Source of the DNA: Megachile rotundata
Taxonomy: Eukaryota; Arthropoda; Insecta; Hymenoptera; Megachilidae
Assembly (NCBI RefSeq): GCF_050947335.1
Contig: NC_134983.1
Location: forward strand, 8,866,001-8,930,000
DNA: 64,000 nucleotides
Reading direction: 5' to 3'
Every line of letters begins with the position of its first letter. Position 1 is the stretch's first letter. Below, piece after piece: positions 48,096 to 58,345 of this stretch. The notes below the pieces were generated by a model that was given only the letters and a program-made list of their open reading frames with translations, was not told the origin of the DNA and ran no database searches. The position numbers were made by a program, and so were the translations under genes.

Positions 48096-48803
48096 AATGC
48101 CACGCAGCAGAAAGTCTTAACATTCGTCTAATTATCGAAAAGTTTAGAACTCGCAGTACCGACTGATTTCACAAGAGATCAGTTTGTCTTCCACATCAGA
48201 AAATTCCTAACGGAAAACTGCGTTGCGTAATTCGAGAACAAGCGAATTTCTCTGAGGTTCAAAACATCGTCAGGAATTCTTGTACGACGTTTCCGTGAAA
48301 CATTTCATTTCCTGCGAAGCAAACCGAATTGTAAATCAACGATGCGCGTTGCACAACTGTCCATTGCACCGCGGCTCAAGTTATTCTTTTACGAGGTATT
48401 AAGAGCTCGTTCGATTAGGCAATCGTACGAACATTTTCTTTTCTTTTTTTTTTCCATTCCCTGCAAATACTTTGCGAAGGTGCAACAGTAAGCTCATAAA
48501 AGGCTATCGTTGCTTAAGTAGCGAAACTTGTATCTGCCATTCATGGTGTCCGGCGTGTAAACGTATCCGAGGGAGCACTTGCTCGTGAGAAAGAAATAAT
48601 CAGATCTATCCGTAAGGTCAGGCAACCGTGCAGACATGATTGACTTGTTTATGAAATGGAGGAATGAGGTCGAAATCGAACGCGAGATATTAACACGGAA
48701 GTATCGTGGAATTTGTAGATTTTCAGGTACACGAAACTATTTGACAATTTGAAATTTGGACACTTGAAAATTGGGAAACAATAGATATCTGATAAATACT
48801 TAA
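48096..48803. other. Unique spacer
   Basis: Unique DNA leading to the mariner insertion site. No supported gene. Confidence 0.4.
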
Positions 48804-49560
48804 TACACGGTATGTCGGAAAAGTATCGGAACTTCTTAAATTTAAGGAAAACTATTAGCGCCATCTATTAAAACAATATGTTATCTGAAAACAGTATACT
48901 TCCTCTACAACAACAATCATTATTGGAATCGAGCAACGAATTGTAAACTTATAGCGTTTAATGCGACAGAACCTTTCGTCACCGTGTCACAAAATCACGG
49001 GCAAGCGCAACAAATTGCTCGCGTTTAATATTGCGAGGATCTTATCAGAACAGCAAGACGAAACTGTACATTCCTGGAATCAATTGCAACTAGTGATGAG
49101 ACTTGGTGCTTCAAGTATGAACCTCGAACAAACCACCAAAGTGCTTCGTGGAAATCTCCAGGCTCTTCAAAATAAAAAAATTGCGTTTCCAGAAGTCCCG
49201 AGAGAAGACAATGTTAATTTGCTTTTACGATTCTTAAGGAATGATACTTCGGGAATTCGTTCCACAGGGATAAAATGTTAATGACGAATATTATCTGGGT
49301 GTTATAGAACATATGTGGAAGAGGATCGTTCGTGTGAGGCCCGAATATCGAATATGTATTCAGTTATCAACACATTTTGAAATAGGTTCAGTAACATACA
49401 AACTGCATCGTCATTTACAAAACGTGTCACGTTAATGTGACAAAAGCGACAATACAAGAACACGCGATTATTCGAGTGTATATTTCTTGTAGAAGTCCAA
49501 CATGTCCTCAAGAAAGCATATCGTAAAATGCCCGTGTGATTTCAAAGGGTCATTCCTGGT
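48804..49560 (+). pseudogene. Mariner transposase fossil
   Basis: A TA (48804-48805) precedes the terminus CACGGTATGTCGGAAAAGTA. Reading + from about 48990 and changing frame where needed gives short segments typical of mariner transposases: FLESIATSDETWCFKYEP (GAT of DET at 49095), then TNHQSASWKSPGSS, a stop, MLICFYDS, a stop, REFVPQG, a stop, and YYLGVIEHMWKRIVRVRPEY (about 49278-49350). The catalytic region is thus recognisable but broken by stops and frameshifts. The N-terminal DNA-binding part is mostly unreadable, and the 3' inverted repeat was not found. It cannot be functional. Confidence 0.85.
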
Positions 49561-50055
49561 GTAGGTTCATTGATCATGCACGTATGGTATAACCGGTGCT
49601 GCGCGACTATAATATCTCACAATACGATATCCCTCGTATAACCTGAAATATCGCTGTTATAAAAGTATTTATACTTATTATTGACGCTGTACGATGAACG
49701 TAAATGGCGGGGAGCAAAGAGAGGTGTTGTTGATGGGCCATTCAAGAACCCGCTTGCATGCTCAAATAATGTATTTATATGCCATTGAATTATGAAACAA
49801 AGAATCTTTCATCATTTCGGACGATTAAGGCAGGGAATTTAACAACGATAGTTTGAAGGTACTGTAATTGTAATTTGAAGAACACGTACTTAGGTATTTT
49901 AAGGATACCTAACGAAAAAGATTGTAAAATTACAAAATTTTATCTTGGCGATGTGGTACTTTATGCTTTTTCATATTTATGGCGTTACAGAAGGTTGGCT
50001 TGGATACAGAAGGTTAACTGAGAAAATATAGATTCAAGTTTGAGGAGATTCAGAA
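49561..50055. other. Unique AT-rich spacer
   Basis: No frame or array. Possibly contains the eroded 3' part of the mariner element, but no terminus is visible. Confidence 0.4.
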
Positions 50056-50059
50056 ATTT

Positions 50060-50735
50060 TCATATTTTTCAGTTTCTAAATTTATACACCTTCAAGTTTT
50101 CAAATTTTTACGTATTTAAATGATCAGATACCCAATCCCTAAATTTTCATATATCGAGTTCCTAAATTTCCACATACTCAAATTTTCAAATCTTCACATA
50201 TCCAAATCTTCATATACTGAGCCCCTAAAATTCCACATACTCAAAGTTCCAAATTTTCACATATCCAAATCTTCAGATACGGAGTCCCTAAATTTCCACA
50301 TACTCAAATTTCCAAATCTTCACATATCCAAATCTTCATATACTGAGCCCCTAAAATTCCACATACTCAAATTTTCAAATCTTCACATATCCAAATCTTC
50401 ATATACTGAGCCCCTAAAATTCCACATACTCAAATTTCCAAATCTTCACATATCCAAATCTTCATATACTGAGCCCCTAAAATTCCACATACTCAAATGT
50501 CAAAATTTTCACATATCCAAATCTTTAGACACGGAGTTCCTAAATTTCCACATACTCAAATTTCCAAATTTTCACACATCCAAATCTTTACATACTGAGC
50601 CCCTAAAATTCCACATACTCAAATTTCCAAATCTTCATATACGGAATCCCTAAATTTCCACATACTCAAATTTCCAAATCTTCACATATCTAAATTGCCA
50701 CATACCCAGTTCCCAAATTTCCAAATTTTCACATA
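50060..50735. repeat. 63-bp minisatellite
   Basis: CCCCTAAAATTCCACATACT recurs at 50222, 50348, 50411, 50474 and 50600. The steps are 63 or 126 bp, with intermediate diverged units. Because 63 is 21 codons, the + strand stays open for 177 codons with a 21-residue repeat. No further sign of a gene. Confidence 0.92.
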
Positions 50736-52080
50736 CCAGATGATGAATATTTTTGTCCAAACAATTTGATAAATATTTGTATTCATACAAGATGATAGGT
50801 ATCTGCCTCGATTACTATCAACTCCGTATAAACATGTGAGGTAACAGTGACCAAATAGTTTCAATTAAAACTATTCCACATGCGATCAGCGTATGTGAAG
50901 ACATGCATAGGAAGGAAGCGAAGTTACATAAGCTGTATCCTCACGTTTTATTCTTCACGCAAGTTTCTTCCATTCATCTTTGTGGCATCAGCTGTCCAAA
51001 AGTCAGCGCACACCTGGGTCTAATTTCCATATGATCGATGAATGAATTGTTGAGGCCACTCACGAGTAGACGTGCCGTGGTGTTCCCCGGGGCCGTCTTT
51101 GACGACCCGACGAAACACACGGCCGGCCAAGTATCGTTCGCGGTGTCGTCGCCATCAAATTAACATACGAAATCCAGCCGGTTACAGCGGTGTATATCTT
51201 GTTTAATGGCCGCCAGTTGCATTACTCGGAGCAGAAACGAACCTTGGTACATCACACGCCTAGAGGTTGTCTCGGTGTCGTTGTGTAGGTCGAAACTCGA
51301 TACTCGATTCGAGAACCACGATCGATCGAACGCGGTCGAAGGTGGAAAAAAGAAGATGGAAAAATCGGATTAACAATCTTGGAACATTGCTTGGAGATCA
51401 AGAAAACGAACCCATGGGAAGTCTCACGGCGATCGACACGCGATTCTTTTTCTCGATTATGTAACTGGAAAATGCATGGGAGAGTGCTTGTAAGGAATAC
51501 GATCTGACTTGGGAAATTTTCTAATTAATTGTTTGCTAATTTTTTACCGAGATTTTTCGCCTTTCGGTACATTTAATACTTTATGCAAAAATATAGGTTT
51601 CAAAGATCTCTCGTTATATTACCGTCTTTCAATTTTTGGACAGTAAGTACGTATCACGTGGTAATTAAGAGTTACGTGAAAATTACGTCAGGAAGTTTTT
51701 ATAATTGTTTACTTGATATCGGGAAATATTCTGACGTGAATGAAGAACAAAGTGTGGGTCTTGTGTAACTAATAAATGACATATGAGAACAGATAAAAAT
51801 GTAAATCGGTGAGATTCCATTTTAATGGGAAAATGTTTTCTGTTGCAGGTAATGTGTCCATATTTTACATCGGTTTCCTTCTGACACTGTAAGTTAAAAA
51901 ACTCCACATGTATAATATTCATACATTACATATACGCACACCAGTATTCAAAATTCGGAATTCGTTGCATTTCACGTAAATTAAAAGTCATCAAATACGT
52001 GGTGTCCACAAAATAAAATTATACTTAACAAACTTCTATTAAATTAAATTTATTAAATTTCTGAATATGGAAATTTAATC
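50736..52080. other. Unique spacer with GC-richer block
   Basis: 51000-51470 is CpG-richer (for example CCCCGGGGCCGTC near 51090), with a 65-codon + frame at 51267-51464. AT-rich elsewhere. It could be a conserved non-coding element. Confidence 0.4.
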
Positions 52081-52325
52081 ACACATGTGTGTGTGGTAGT
52101 CACACCTGATAGTTGAAATTAACATTTTTATGACTACGTATGCTTAATGTGTACGTATGTGTGCAATGTGTGTAATGTGTGTGTATGTATGTATGTAATG
52201 TGTGTATACGTATTTAATGTGCGTATGTATGTGTGTAATGTGTGTGCATGTATGTGTGTAATGTGTATGCATGTATGTATGTCATGTGTGTATATTTATT
52301 TAATATGTGTATGTATATAAATTTA
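52081..52325. repeat. TGTGTATG simple-sequence repeat
   Basis: Impure TGTG, TATG and AATGTGTG runs on the + strand with a longer 30-40-bp rhythm (AATGTGTGTGTATGTATG). Confidence 0.88.
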
Positions 52326-53085
52326 AGGTATGTTTAACAACATACGTATAATAAAATGCAAATACATTTTTGTAGACACCTTGCACATATATAAGTCAAT
52401 CTATCGCTTTCACTTAACAAAAACAAACTTCACATATACCGACATAAAACTAGTGGAGCAAATCATAGAAAACCTGACCGTATCAATTTCTGTCTTTGCG
52501 TGTCTAATTAGCTCCATAATTTAACTAACTCACCCATAAAAAACGAAGCGTAAGAGCCGTCATAAATTGTACACGAGACATTAGAAGTCGCGGTGAAACG
52601 AATCAGGCGAGTCTATTTTCAAAGATGACGGCGAGGGCGTCGCATCGATTATTCAGGACAGCGGTTAATTACGTTGGCCGGTAATACTATTAACAGTTAA
52701 CGTCGAGCAGGAGGACCTCGGGTGCTCTCTTGTTGCTTATTGCCTCTTTTAACCTGCTCCAGTTTCAATAAAACCAAAGGTGGACGGCCACGTTCGTAAT
52801 TGCCGTGACGATGAATTAGTCGACGCGTGTTCATGCACCGATCGAGAATGCAGTTACGTTGTCTTACGACACGACACGAATCGCACGACCTTGTTCGATG
52901 TTTCCGATAGCTTGTTCGTGTAACTTGTACGATTTCGACACAAGGAATTGTCGCGCGTGTTACATGGTACAACTTCGCCCAGGTTTATGTGTTGTTGCGA
53001 CATTCGTGTATAATCGTAGTACTCGAAGTTTTTGGTATCGGTAAGTGTCGGGTTAAGGACTTTAAGTTACATGGGTGACTTGGGA
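52326..53085. other. Unique spacer, GC-richer right half
   Basis: 52540-53050 is GC-richer with opposing frames (minus 52697-52972, + 52859-53044) that I cannot assign. Confidence 0.4.
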
Positions 53086-53480
53086 CTTTGGGATTTTTAA
53101 AGCTAAAGATTTTTAAATTTTGGAATTTTTGGAATTTTTGGAATTCTTGGAATTCTTGGAGTTTTTCGAATTTTCAAAAATTAGTGCTTCGGGATTTTCC
53201 AAGCATTGGAATTTTTAACCTTAAGGATTTAAAGCTCCGAATCTTTGGAATGACTTCAAGCCTTCAGCTCTACGAACTTTGGAATTAAAGATATACATCA
53301 GAATTATGAGACTTCAAATTCTTAAATCGTGCTGCATTTGGTATCTTGAAATTTGAGAGATTTAAAGATTTGATACATAAGAAGTGAAGTAGCAGAAATC
53401 TAGAACTTCAGATCCACAAGATTTCACAGTATACTCCATAGATCTTTAGACTTTATGTTTGACTGCGAAGAGCACTTCAT
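53086..53480. repeat. Short GGAATTTTT run and decayed flank
   Basis: GGAATTTTT and GGAATTCTT (9 bp) repeat about six times at 53115-53165, then loose GGAATT and AGATTT words continue to about 53480. Confidence 0.6.
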
Positions 53481-53578
53481 AGAAAACAGTAATGGGCAAT
53501 ATCTTACACAGGTAGCACATAATTTAGAATTAGAGGTGCCATCACAGTGACAGTGTTATCAGTTCGAACGTATCGATC

Positions 53579-53794
53579 ATGAGAGTATCGTTTACGAGAA
53601 TGTTGCTATACGAACTGAAAGTTGCTACATGTGCCGAACGAGTAGATAAAACGTGTCGAATAGAATGGGATACTGATGATCCTAGATTCGTGCGATACGC
53701 CGTAGATACATTGAGATCCACAAGATCTGATAGTCTTCAGGTACACACGGTACGATATAGTAAATGTTGGTTTTCTTGGATACAGCGTGGATAA
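53579..53794 (+). CDS. Candidate first exon/ORF, product unrecognised
   Basis: Starts with ATG at 53579 in a fair context (CGATCATGAGA) and is open for 71 codons. At codon 54 there is a strong possible donor (AGTCTTCAG|GTACAC, GT at 53741). Codon choice (AGA, GAA, GAT) looks AT-biased but protein-like, and the product is charged with Cys at about residues 18 and 26. I recognise no domain. It may form a locus with the ORF 130 bp downstream on the same strand. Confidence 0.25.
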   Translation: MRVSFTRMLLYELKVATCAERVDKTCRIEWDTDDPRFVRYAVDTLRSTRSDSLQVHTVRYSKCWFSWIQRG

Positions 53795-53922
53795 TGCAAA
53801 ACTTGATAGGTTCATGCTTCATTGTACGGATGGTGCAAATTAAAAAAGGCTCGATTGTGTAAGAGCGAATATTATAGCCAATTATGTAGTTAGAGGAGTG
53901 AAGGTAAGAATGTGAAGTGAAT

Positions 53923-54291
53923 ATGATAGTTTTGAATGAGGTTGCAAGTGAAACAGAAGACGAGAGAGAACCGTGTGAAACGTTGGCTGTCTTCAAAAAT
54001 GTAGCGATCGTACTCATTGATGATTCGTGTTACAAACATGATCAAGGTTTCGAAGATTGGTCAAGGAAGCTATCAAGATTTTTTGACACACTTTGTAAAA
54101 CAAATTTTTCGGTTTGCTGTTCGGACTTTCTAATTTTGGTATTTTACATATTTAAATTCGTTGTAATTATAATTGCAATTATATATTATTTTAGCGCTAT
54201 CAGTATTGTTTTATGGATCATTGCAGTGCTTAGTGTGGACTGTTACAAAATTCGTACAAATCTGGTGACTTCTGTAGCAAAATATTTGTAG
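53923..54291 (+). CDS. Candidate 122-aa protein with hydrophobic C-terminal half
   Basis: The ATG is at 53923 and the stop at 54291. Residues 8-20 are acidic (SETEDERE). A mixed part with several Cys follows, then a long hydrophobic stretch (about residues 70-105, compatible with two membrane helices) and a short basic tail. No family recognised. AT-rich DNA often produces hydrophobic frames by chance, so the membrane prediction is weak support. The only phase-compatible acceptor I found for joining to the upstream exon (after 53964) is poor. Confidence 0.22.
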   Translation: MIVLNEVASETEDEREPCETLAVFKNVAIVLIDDSCYKHDQGFEDWSRKLSRFFDTLCKTNFSVCCSDFLILVFYIFKFVVIIIAIIYYFSAISIVLWIIAVLSVDCYKIRTNLVTSVAKYL

Positions 54292-55050
54292 AATTATTCA
54301 AGGATAATGTCTGGAAAATTTTCGTATAGATTGTCCTTTTCTATTAGAATGTTCCTAAAACTAAGGTTGCACCTACAATCTCCCCGTTTTACAAAATGTC
54401 AAAGCACTAAATGGTTTTCGTGTCGTAAAGAGACCCTGAGGAGTACGATATATGAGGAGTGAGATATATGGATCACAAGGTAACAGTAAACAATAGAAAG
54501 CGAAGGTGATAACCATGGCGCAGAGTGAATCTGGAAATAGTGGAACGACGTTGAGAGACGGTTTGGAAACGTAATCTAGAGTCAGCTGGCGATAATTGTG
54601 TCGTTTCCAAACTGGTCGCATGCCTACGCGTTTGGAATACCTGCGTCGAACGAGGCCAGGATTTACTCTCGATCATAGACTTCTCTAACTCGATTCGTTC
54701 GAGGTTACATCGCGAACCGTATAAAGTCGGCCTCGAGGTAGACCGGGGTGGCTTCAAGTGACGACACTATTCGTCGTTCTTTTTTCTTTCCATCGTCTAT
54801 CTCTCCGAAAATGGATCTTATACACCTATCGTGCCTCCGATTAGCTGTTCATGATCCTTGAATCTAGTGAACGGTTCGATACATTTTGAAACGAAGGTTC
54901 TATTGCAATAATATTTTATTTCGATTCGATTTTCACCCTTGTGTAACTTGGAATTTATTTAATGTAGTCTTTTGGCAGTTTCCGTCATCTACTGTTATCG
55001 ATGTTTCAACCTAACCTCTTCAGAGTTTAACTTATTATAGTTTTTAACAT
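54292..55050. other. Unique spacer
   Basis: 54480-54850 is GC-richer with minus frames of 82 and 94 codons, unrecognised. AACCTAACC occurs at 55008-55016. No polyadenylation hexamer is seen close behind 54291. Confidence 0.35.
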
Positions 55051-55059
55051 ACAAGGTTA

Positions 55060-55246
55060 AAGGCTTTTCTAGGCAGTCATTTTGCCACAATGTATAGACA
55101 AGTAAATAAAGTTATATTTTGTATTTAATGATTCTTGATTGCGAAGATTATAGTTAAAGTTGCACAAAAATACGAATCTAGTTTGTCACATATGAACTCT
55201 AGTGTGCATCATGAGTGATATTCCATGTCAAGAGATTAAGTTAAGT
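55060..55246 (+). mobile_element. Decayed relative of TTAA MITE family B
   Basis: Collinear matches to the 36.1-kb MITE: CTTGATTGCGAAGATTATAG versus CTTGATAATGCAAATTATAG, then TATGAACTCTAGTGTGCATC and ATGAGTGA against the GAACTGTGAGTGCGTCACGA region, ending ATGTCAAGAGATTAA where the intact copy has ACGACAAGGGGTTAA. The 5' end is not clear. Confidence 0.42.
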
Positions 55247-55699
55247 AAAATTAACATCCTTAAAAGTTTGCCAAAGAATTAATGCGTGTATTCACCGATT
55301 ACAATTACAAACTAATGATAAATGCATAAATGAATCACAAGTCAAGTGGCAATTTGTAACACAATGACTCGATGTTACAAGATAAGGGGTTAAGGTTGGC
55401 GCTGATTCAAACCACGAACAGGAAGTATCTTACAAACGCGCATAAAACATTGTTAACGAGATGAATTCGCTTGGCATTGATTAGTCCGAGGTGAACCACA
55501 GCTTAACATTAAGTTGACGTTAATAAACAAGCAAGAATACCTCAACTACGTCAAGCGACGTAAACAGAGACGTGTTATAATTTATACATTATATATGATT
55601 TATGTCAGTCGTGATGCAAGCAATTAATTGCAATAAACGATATCTGTCGTACACTTCATTATTGTATCATCAGTTTCTACTACTTTTTTAGTTTGAGGA
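55247..55699. other. Unique AT-rich spacer
   Basis: AAGGGGTTAA at 55384-55393 resembles a family B terminus and might mark another decayed copy. No gene seen. Confidence 0.35.
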
Positions 55700-56095
55700 A
55701 ACTTATTAGGTGTATATACTTGTGTGTACGTAAGATGAACGTATAGGAACATGTGCATACGTGTACGTAAGGATATACGAGGGCATATGCACACTTTGTA
55801 CGTCAAATAGGAAACTATGCGTCATATACGAAACCATGTATGCATACGTGGTTATGTATGTGTACATATATATCTTGTATGTACACAAGGTAGATATGTA
55901 AGTACATATGTCATGCATACATATGTGTACTTCAAGCGAATATATAAAAACGTACATATACATATGTGTCTGGTACCTACATCAAATGAATGTGTAAGAA
56001 CACACATATTCGACTTGTACAGATCAAATGGACATATCCAAGAACATATCCAGTATAAAAACATATGTGTACTTTCTTCTCAACAAAAAGGTTCA
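55700..56095. repeat. Alternating purine-pyrimidine repeat (second locus)
   Basis: ACATATGTGT, GTGCATACGTGTACGT and ACGTACATATACATATG words, similar in type to 29.6-30.1 kb but less regular. Frames of 60-94 codons on both strands are repeat products. Confidence 0.75.
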
Positions 56096-56729
56096 AAATG
56101 ACAAGTTTTCTGTACAGTACTAAGAAAGAATGAAAAATTGAAGGTTTGTACCGTTGTCAAAATGTGCGAAGAAAGAGGATAAAGTACTGAGATAAGATTC
56201 TTTTGAACCACCAAATTTTTCTCGCAGAACATAAACCGAAGGGCGCTGTTGTAACTTTAGAAAGAGCTTAAGGACAGCGTGCACATAAATTGCGCGGTGT
56301 CTTTCGTTACTGTTTCCAGCACACCCCGTGTCAATAGCGTTACTCATGCACTAATACGCAACTCTGTACGAGGAGCAGCAATAACGAACGCGTTCGTTGT
56401 AACAAAGAAAGTTAACCTTGCGGATGGCTCTATAAGGATCGAAAAAAGCTGAACCTCCGAGGTACAATTTATAACCTCGTCATTAAAATGTATAAAGGTT
56501 CTGCTTATCACGTACCGCACGAACAACGCCGTATATTATGACTCGTAGCAGCCTTTCACGCCTCGAACAGGCGACCATTTTTGAAAGATGAACTGTCAGT
56601 TGCATAAATCGATTGTTTGTAGGTGAAAAATTTTGGGTATTCGCTTTGATGCAAATATGAATTTGGGTATCTCGATACATTTTTAGGAGGAGAGGACTTT
56701 TGTATAATTAGTATTAACAAGTATTAAAA
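56096..56729. other. Unique spacer
   Basis: Several small minus frames (56120-56680), unrecognised. No other signal. Confidence 0.4.
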
Positions 56730-57590
56730 TTTTCGAGTCTTCAAATTTTTACATTCTGGAATTCTTAAAGTCCCTTTGTAATTCTTATGTTTCTAAATCT
56801 CCAATTCTTTAAATCGTCAAATCCCAAATTTCAAAATTCCCATCAATGTTCTGTATTAAGATATAAAACTCAAATTCTTGAATTTCCAAATTCCAACATC
56901 TTCAAATTCTTATTTCTCTTTTCTAAATCTTCATAATCTCTAAATTTTCAATTCCTTAACTTCAAATCCCAAATCCTGAATTCCTATATTTCTGAATTCC
57001 TAAGTTCCTAAGTTCCTAAGTTCCTAAATATCCAAATCCTCAAATACCCAAATACCCAAACACCCAAATATCTAAAACCTCAAATTCCCAAATACCCAAA
57101 TATCCAAATATCTAAATTCTCAAATCTCCAAATTTCCAAATGTCCAAATCTCCAAGTCTCCAAATCTCCAAATCGTCAAATCGTCAAATCGTCAAATCGT
57201 CAAATCGTCAAATCGTCAAATCTCCAAATCCTCACATCCTAAAATATCCCAATAGTCCAACACCCAAATCCCTAAGTCCCTAAGTTCCTAAGTCTCCAAA
57301 TCCCCAAATATCCAAATACCCGAATACCCAAACACCCAAATATCTAAAACCTCAAATTCCCAAATACCCAAATATCCAAATATCTAAAACCTCAAATCTC
57401 CATATCTCCAAATCTGCAAATTACCAAATGTCCAAATCTCCAAGTCTCCAAATCCTCACATCTCAAAATATCCCAACAGTCCAACACCCAAATCCCTAAG
57501 TCCCTAAGTCCCTAAATCTCCAAATCCCCAAATATCCAACTAACCCAATACCTAAATCCCTAAATCCCAAATTTCCAAATTGTCAAGCAT
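56730..57590. repeat. C-rich 8/9-bp array with ~271-bp duplication
   Basis: CCAAATAT, CCCAAATA and CTAAGTTC units. A block containing CACCCAAATATCTAAAACCT occurs at 57061 and 57332 (271 bp apart). It also contains six near-perfect 9-bp AAATCGTCA units at 57170-57220. The left edge (56730-56990) is decayed. Confidence 0.88.
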
Positions 57591-58085
57591 CAAAACGTAC
57601 ACCGTGCAATTTCCCCTAATTGGCAATTAACAGTAAGGAGAAATATAATCCGTCTAGGTTTGCCACTCGCAAAAAGGAACACGGTCAGTAAATCAGTTAA
57701 CAAAACGTATTCGCGACACACCTTGTAGGTTTATTCCCGATCGCGTTATGTAAGGGGATCTCTGTATGCTCACCTGCTGTCTCGATGCTTTACGAGAAAC
57801 GTTACTCACTGTTATTCTTATTAACTATTCCCTGACGTTGTACCGATCCAGCTACGAACGACGCGATACGATCAGCAACGGAGGATCTTGCCGCAACCAT
57901 AATCGTATTGTGATCATTGATTACGCTCTGCGTTCTTCGAGAAACACGCTCGCGTTGGCGCGGTTGCACGCGAGTCTTGCTACTTGTCTCTGTAGCGTTT
58001 AGTAATGATCAACTCGGAGAATTCTAATTGACGATCAACTACTTCTAAAAACGTTTCTTTTCAAAATGATCATTTATTTTGTCAA
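57591..58085. other. Unique spacer, GC-richer
   Basis: A 78-codon + frame with ATG (57766-58002) is unrecognised. A CACACCTTGTAGGTTT at 57717 resembles a lone transposon terminus but has no partner. Confidence 0.35.
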
Positions 58086-58345
58086 ATATGGATATTGATC
58101 GTACTTTAATCTCTAACCTAATTGATGGTACCTTAATTTAGCCCATCTTAACATTACCTAATATCTAACTTATCTTAATATGACCTATCTTGCTCTAGCT
58201 CAACATTACCTAACCTAACTACAATAACATTCTAACGTAAGTAAAATAACTATAACTCTAATCTTGACTTAATTTAACATGACTGTATTCCAACTTAAAC
58301 ATATGATCTGACTTAATTATAACCTAACCTGCTGAATACACTCCA
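58086..58345. repeat. Diverged TAACCTAA/ATCTTAAC repeats
   Basis: CTAACCTAA, ACATTACCTAA and CTTAACATTACC words recur, with CCTAACCTAAC at 58209-58219. Same character as 8.4-8.9 kb. Confidence 0.5.

Noticed and set aside
44341..50735. CRISPR-like arrays at 44.4 and 50.3 kb
   Set aside because: The units are contiguous and diverge gradually, with no unique spacers between identical repeats, and the DNA is eukaryotic in character.
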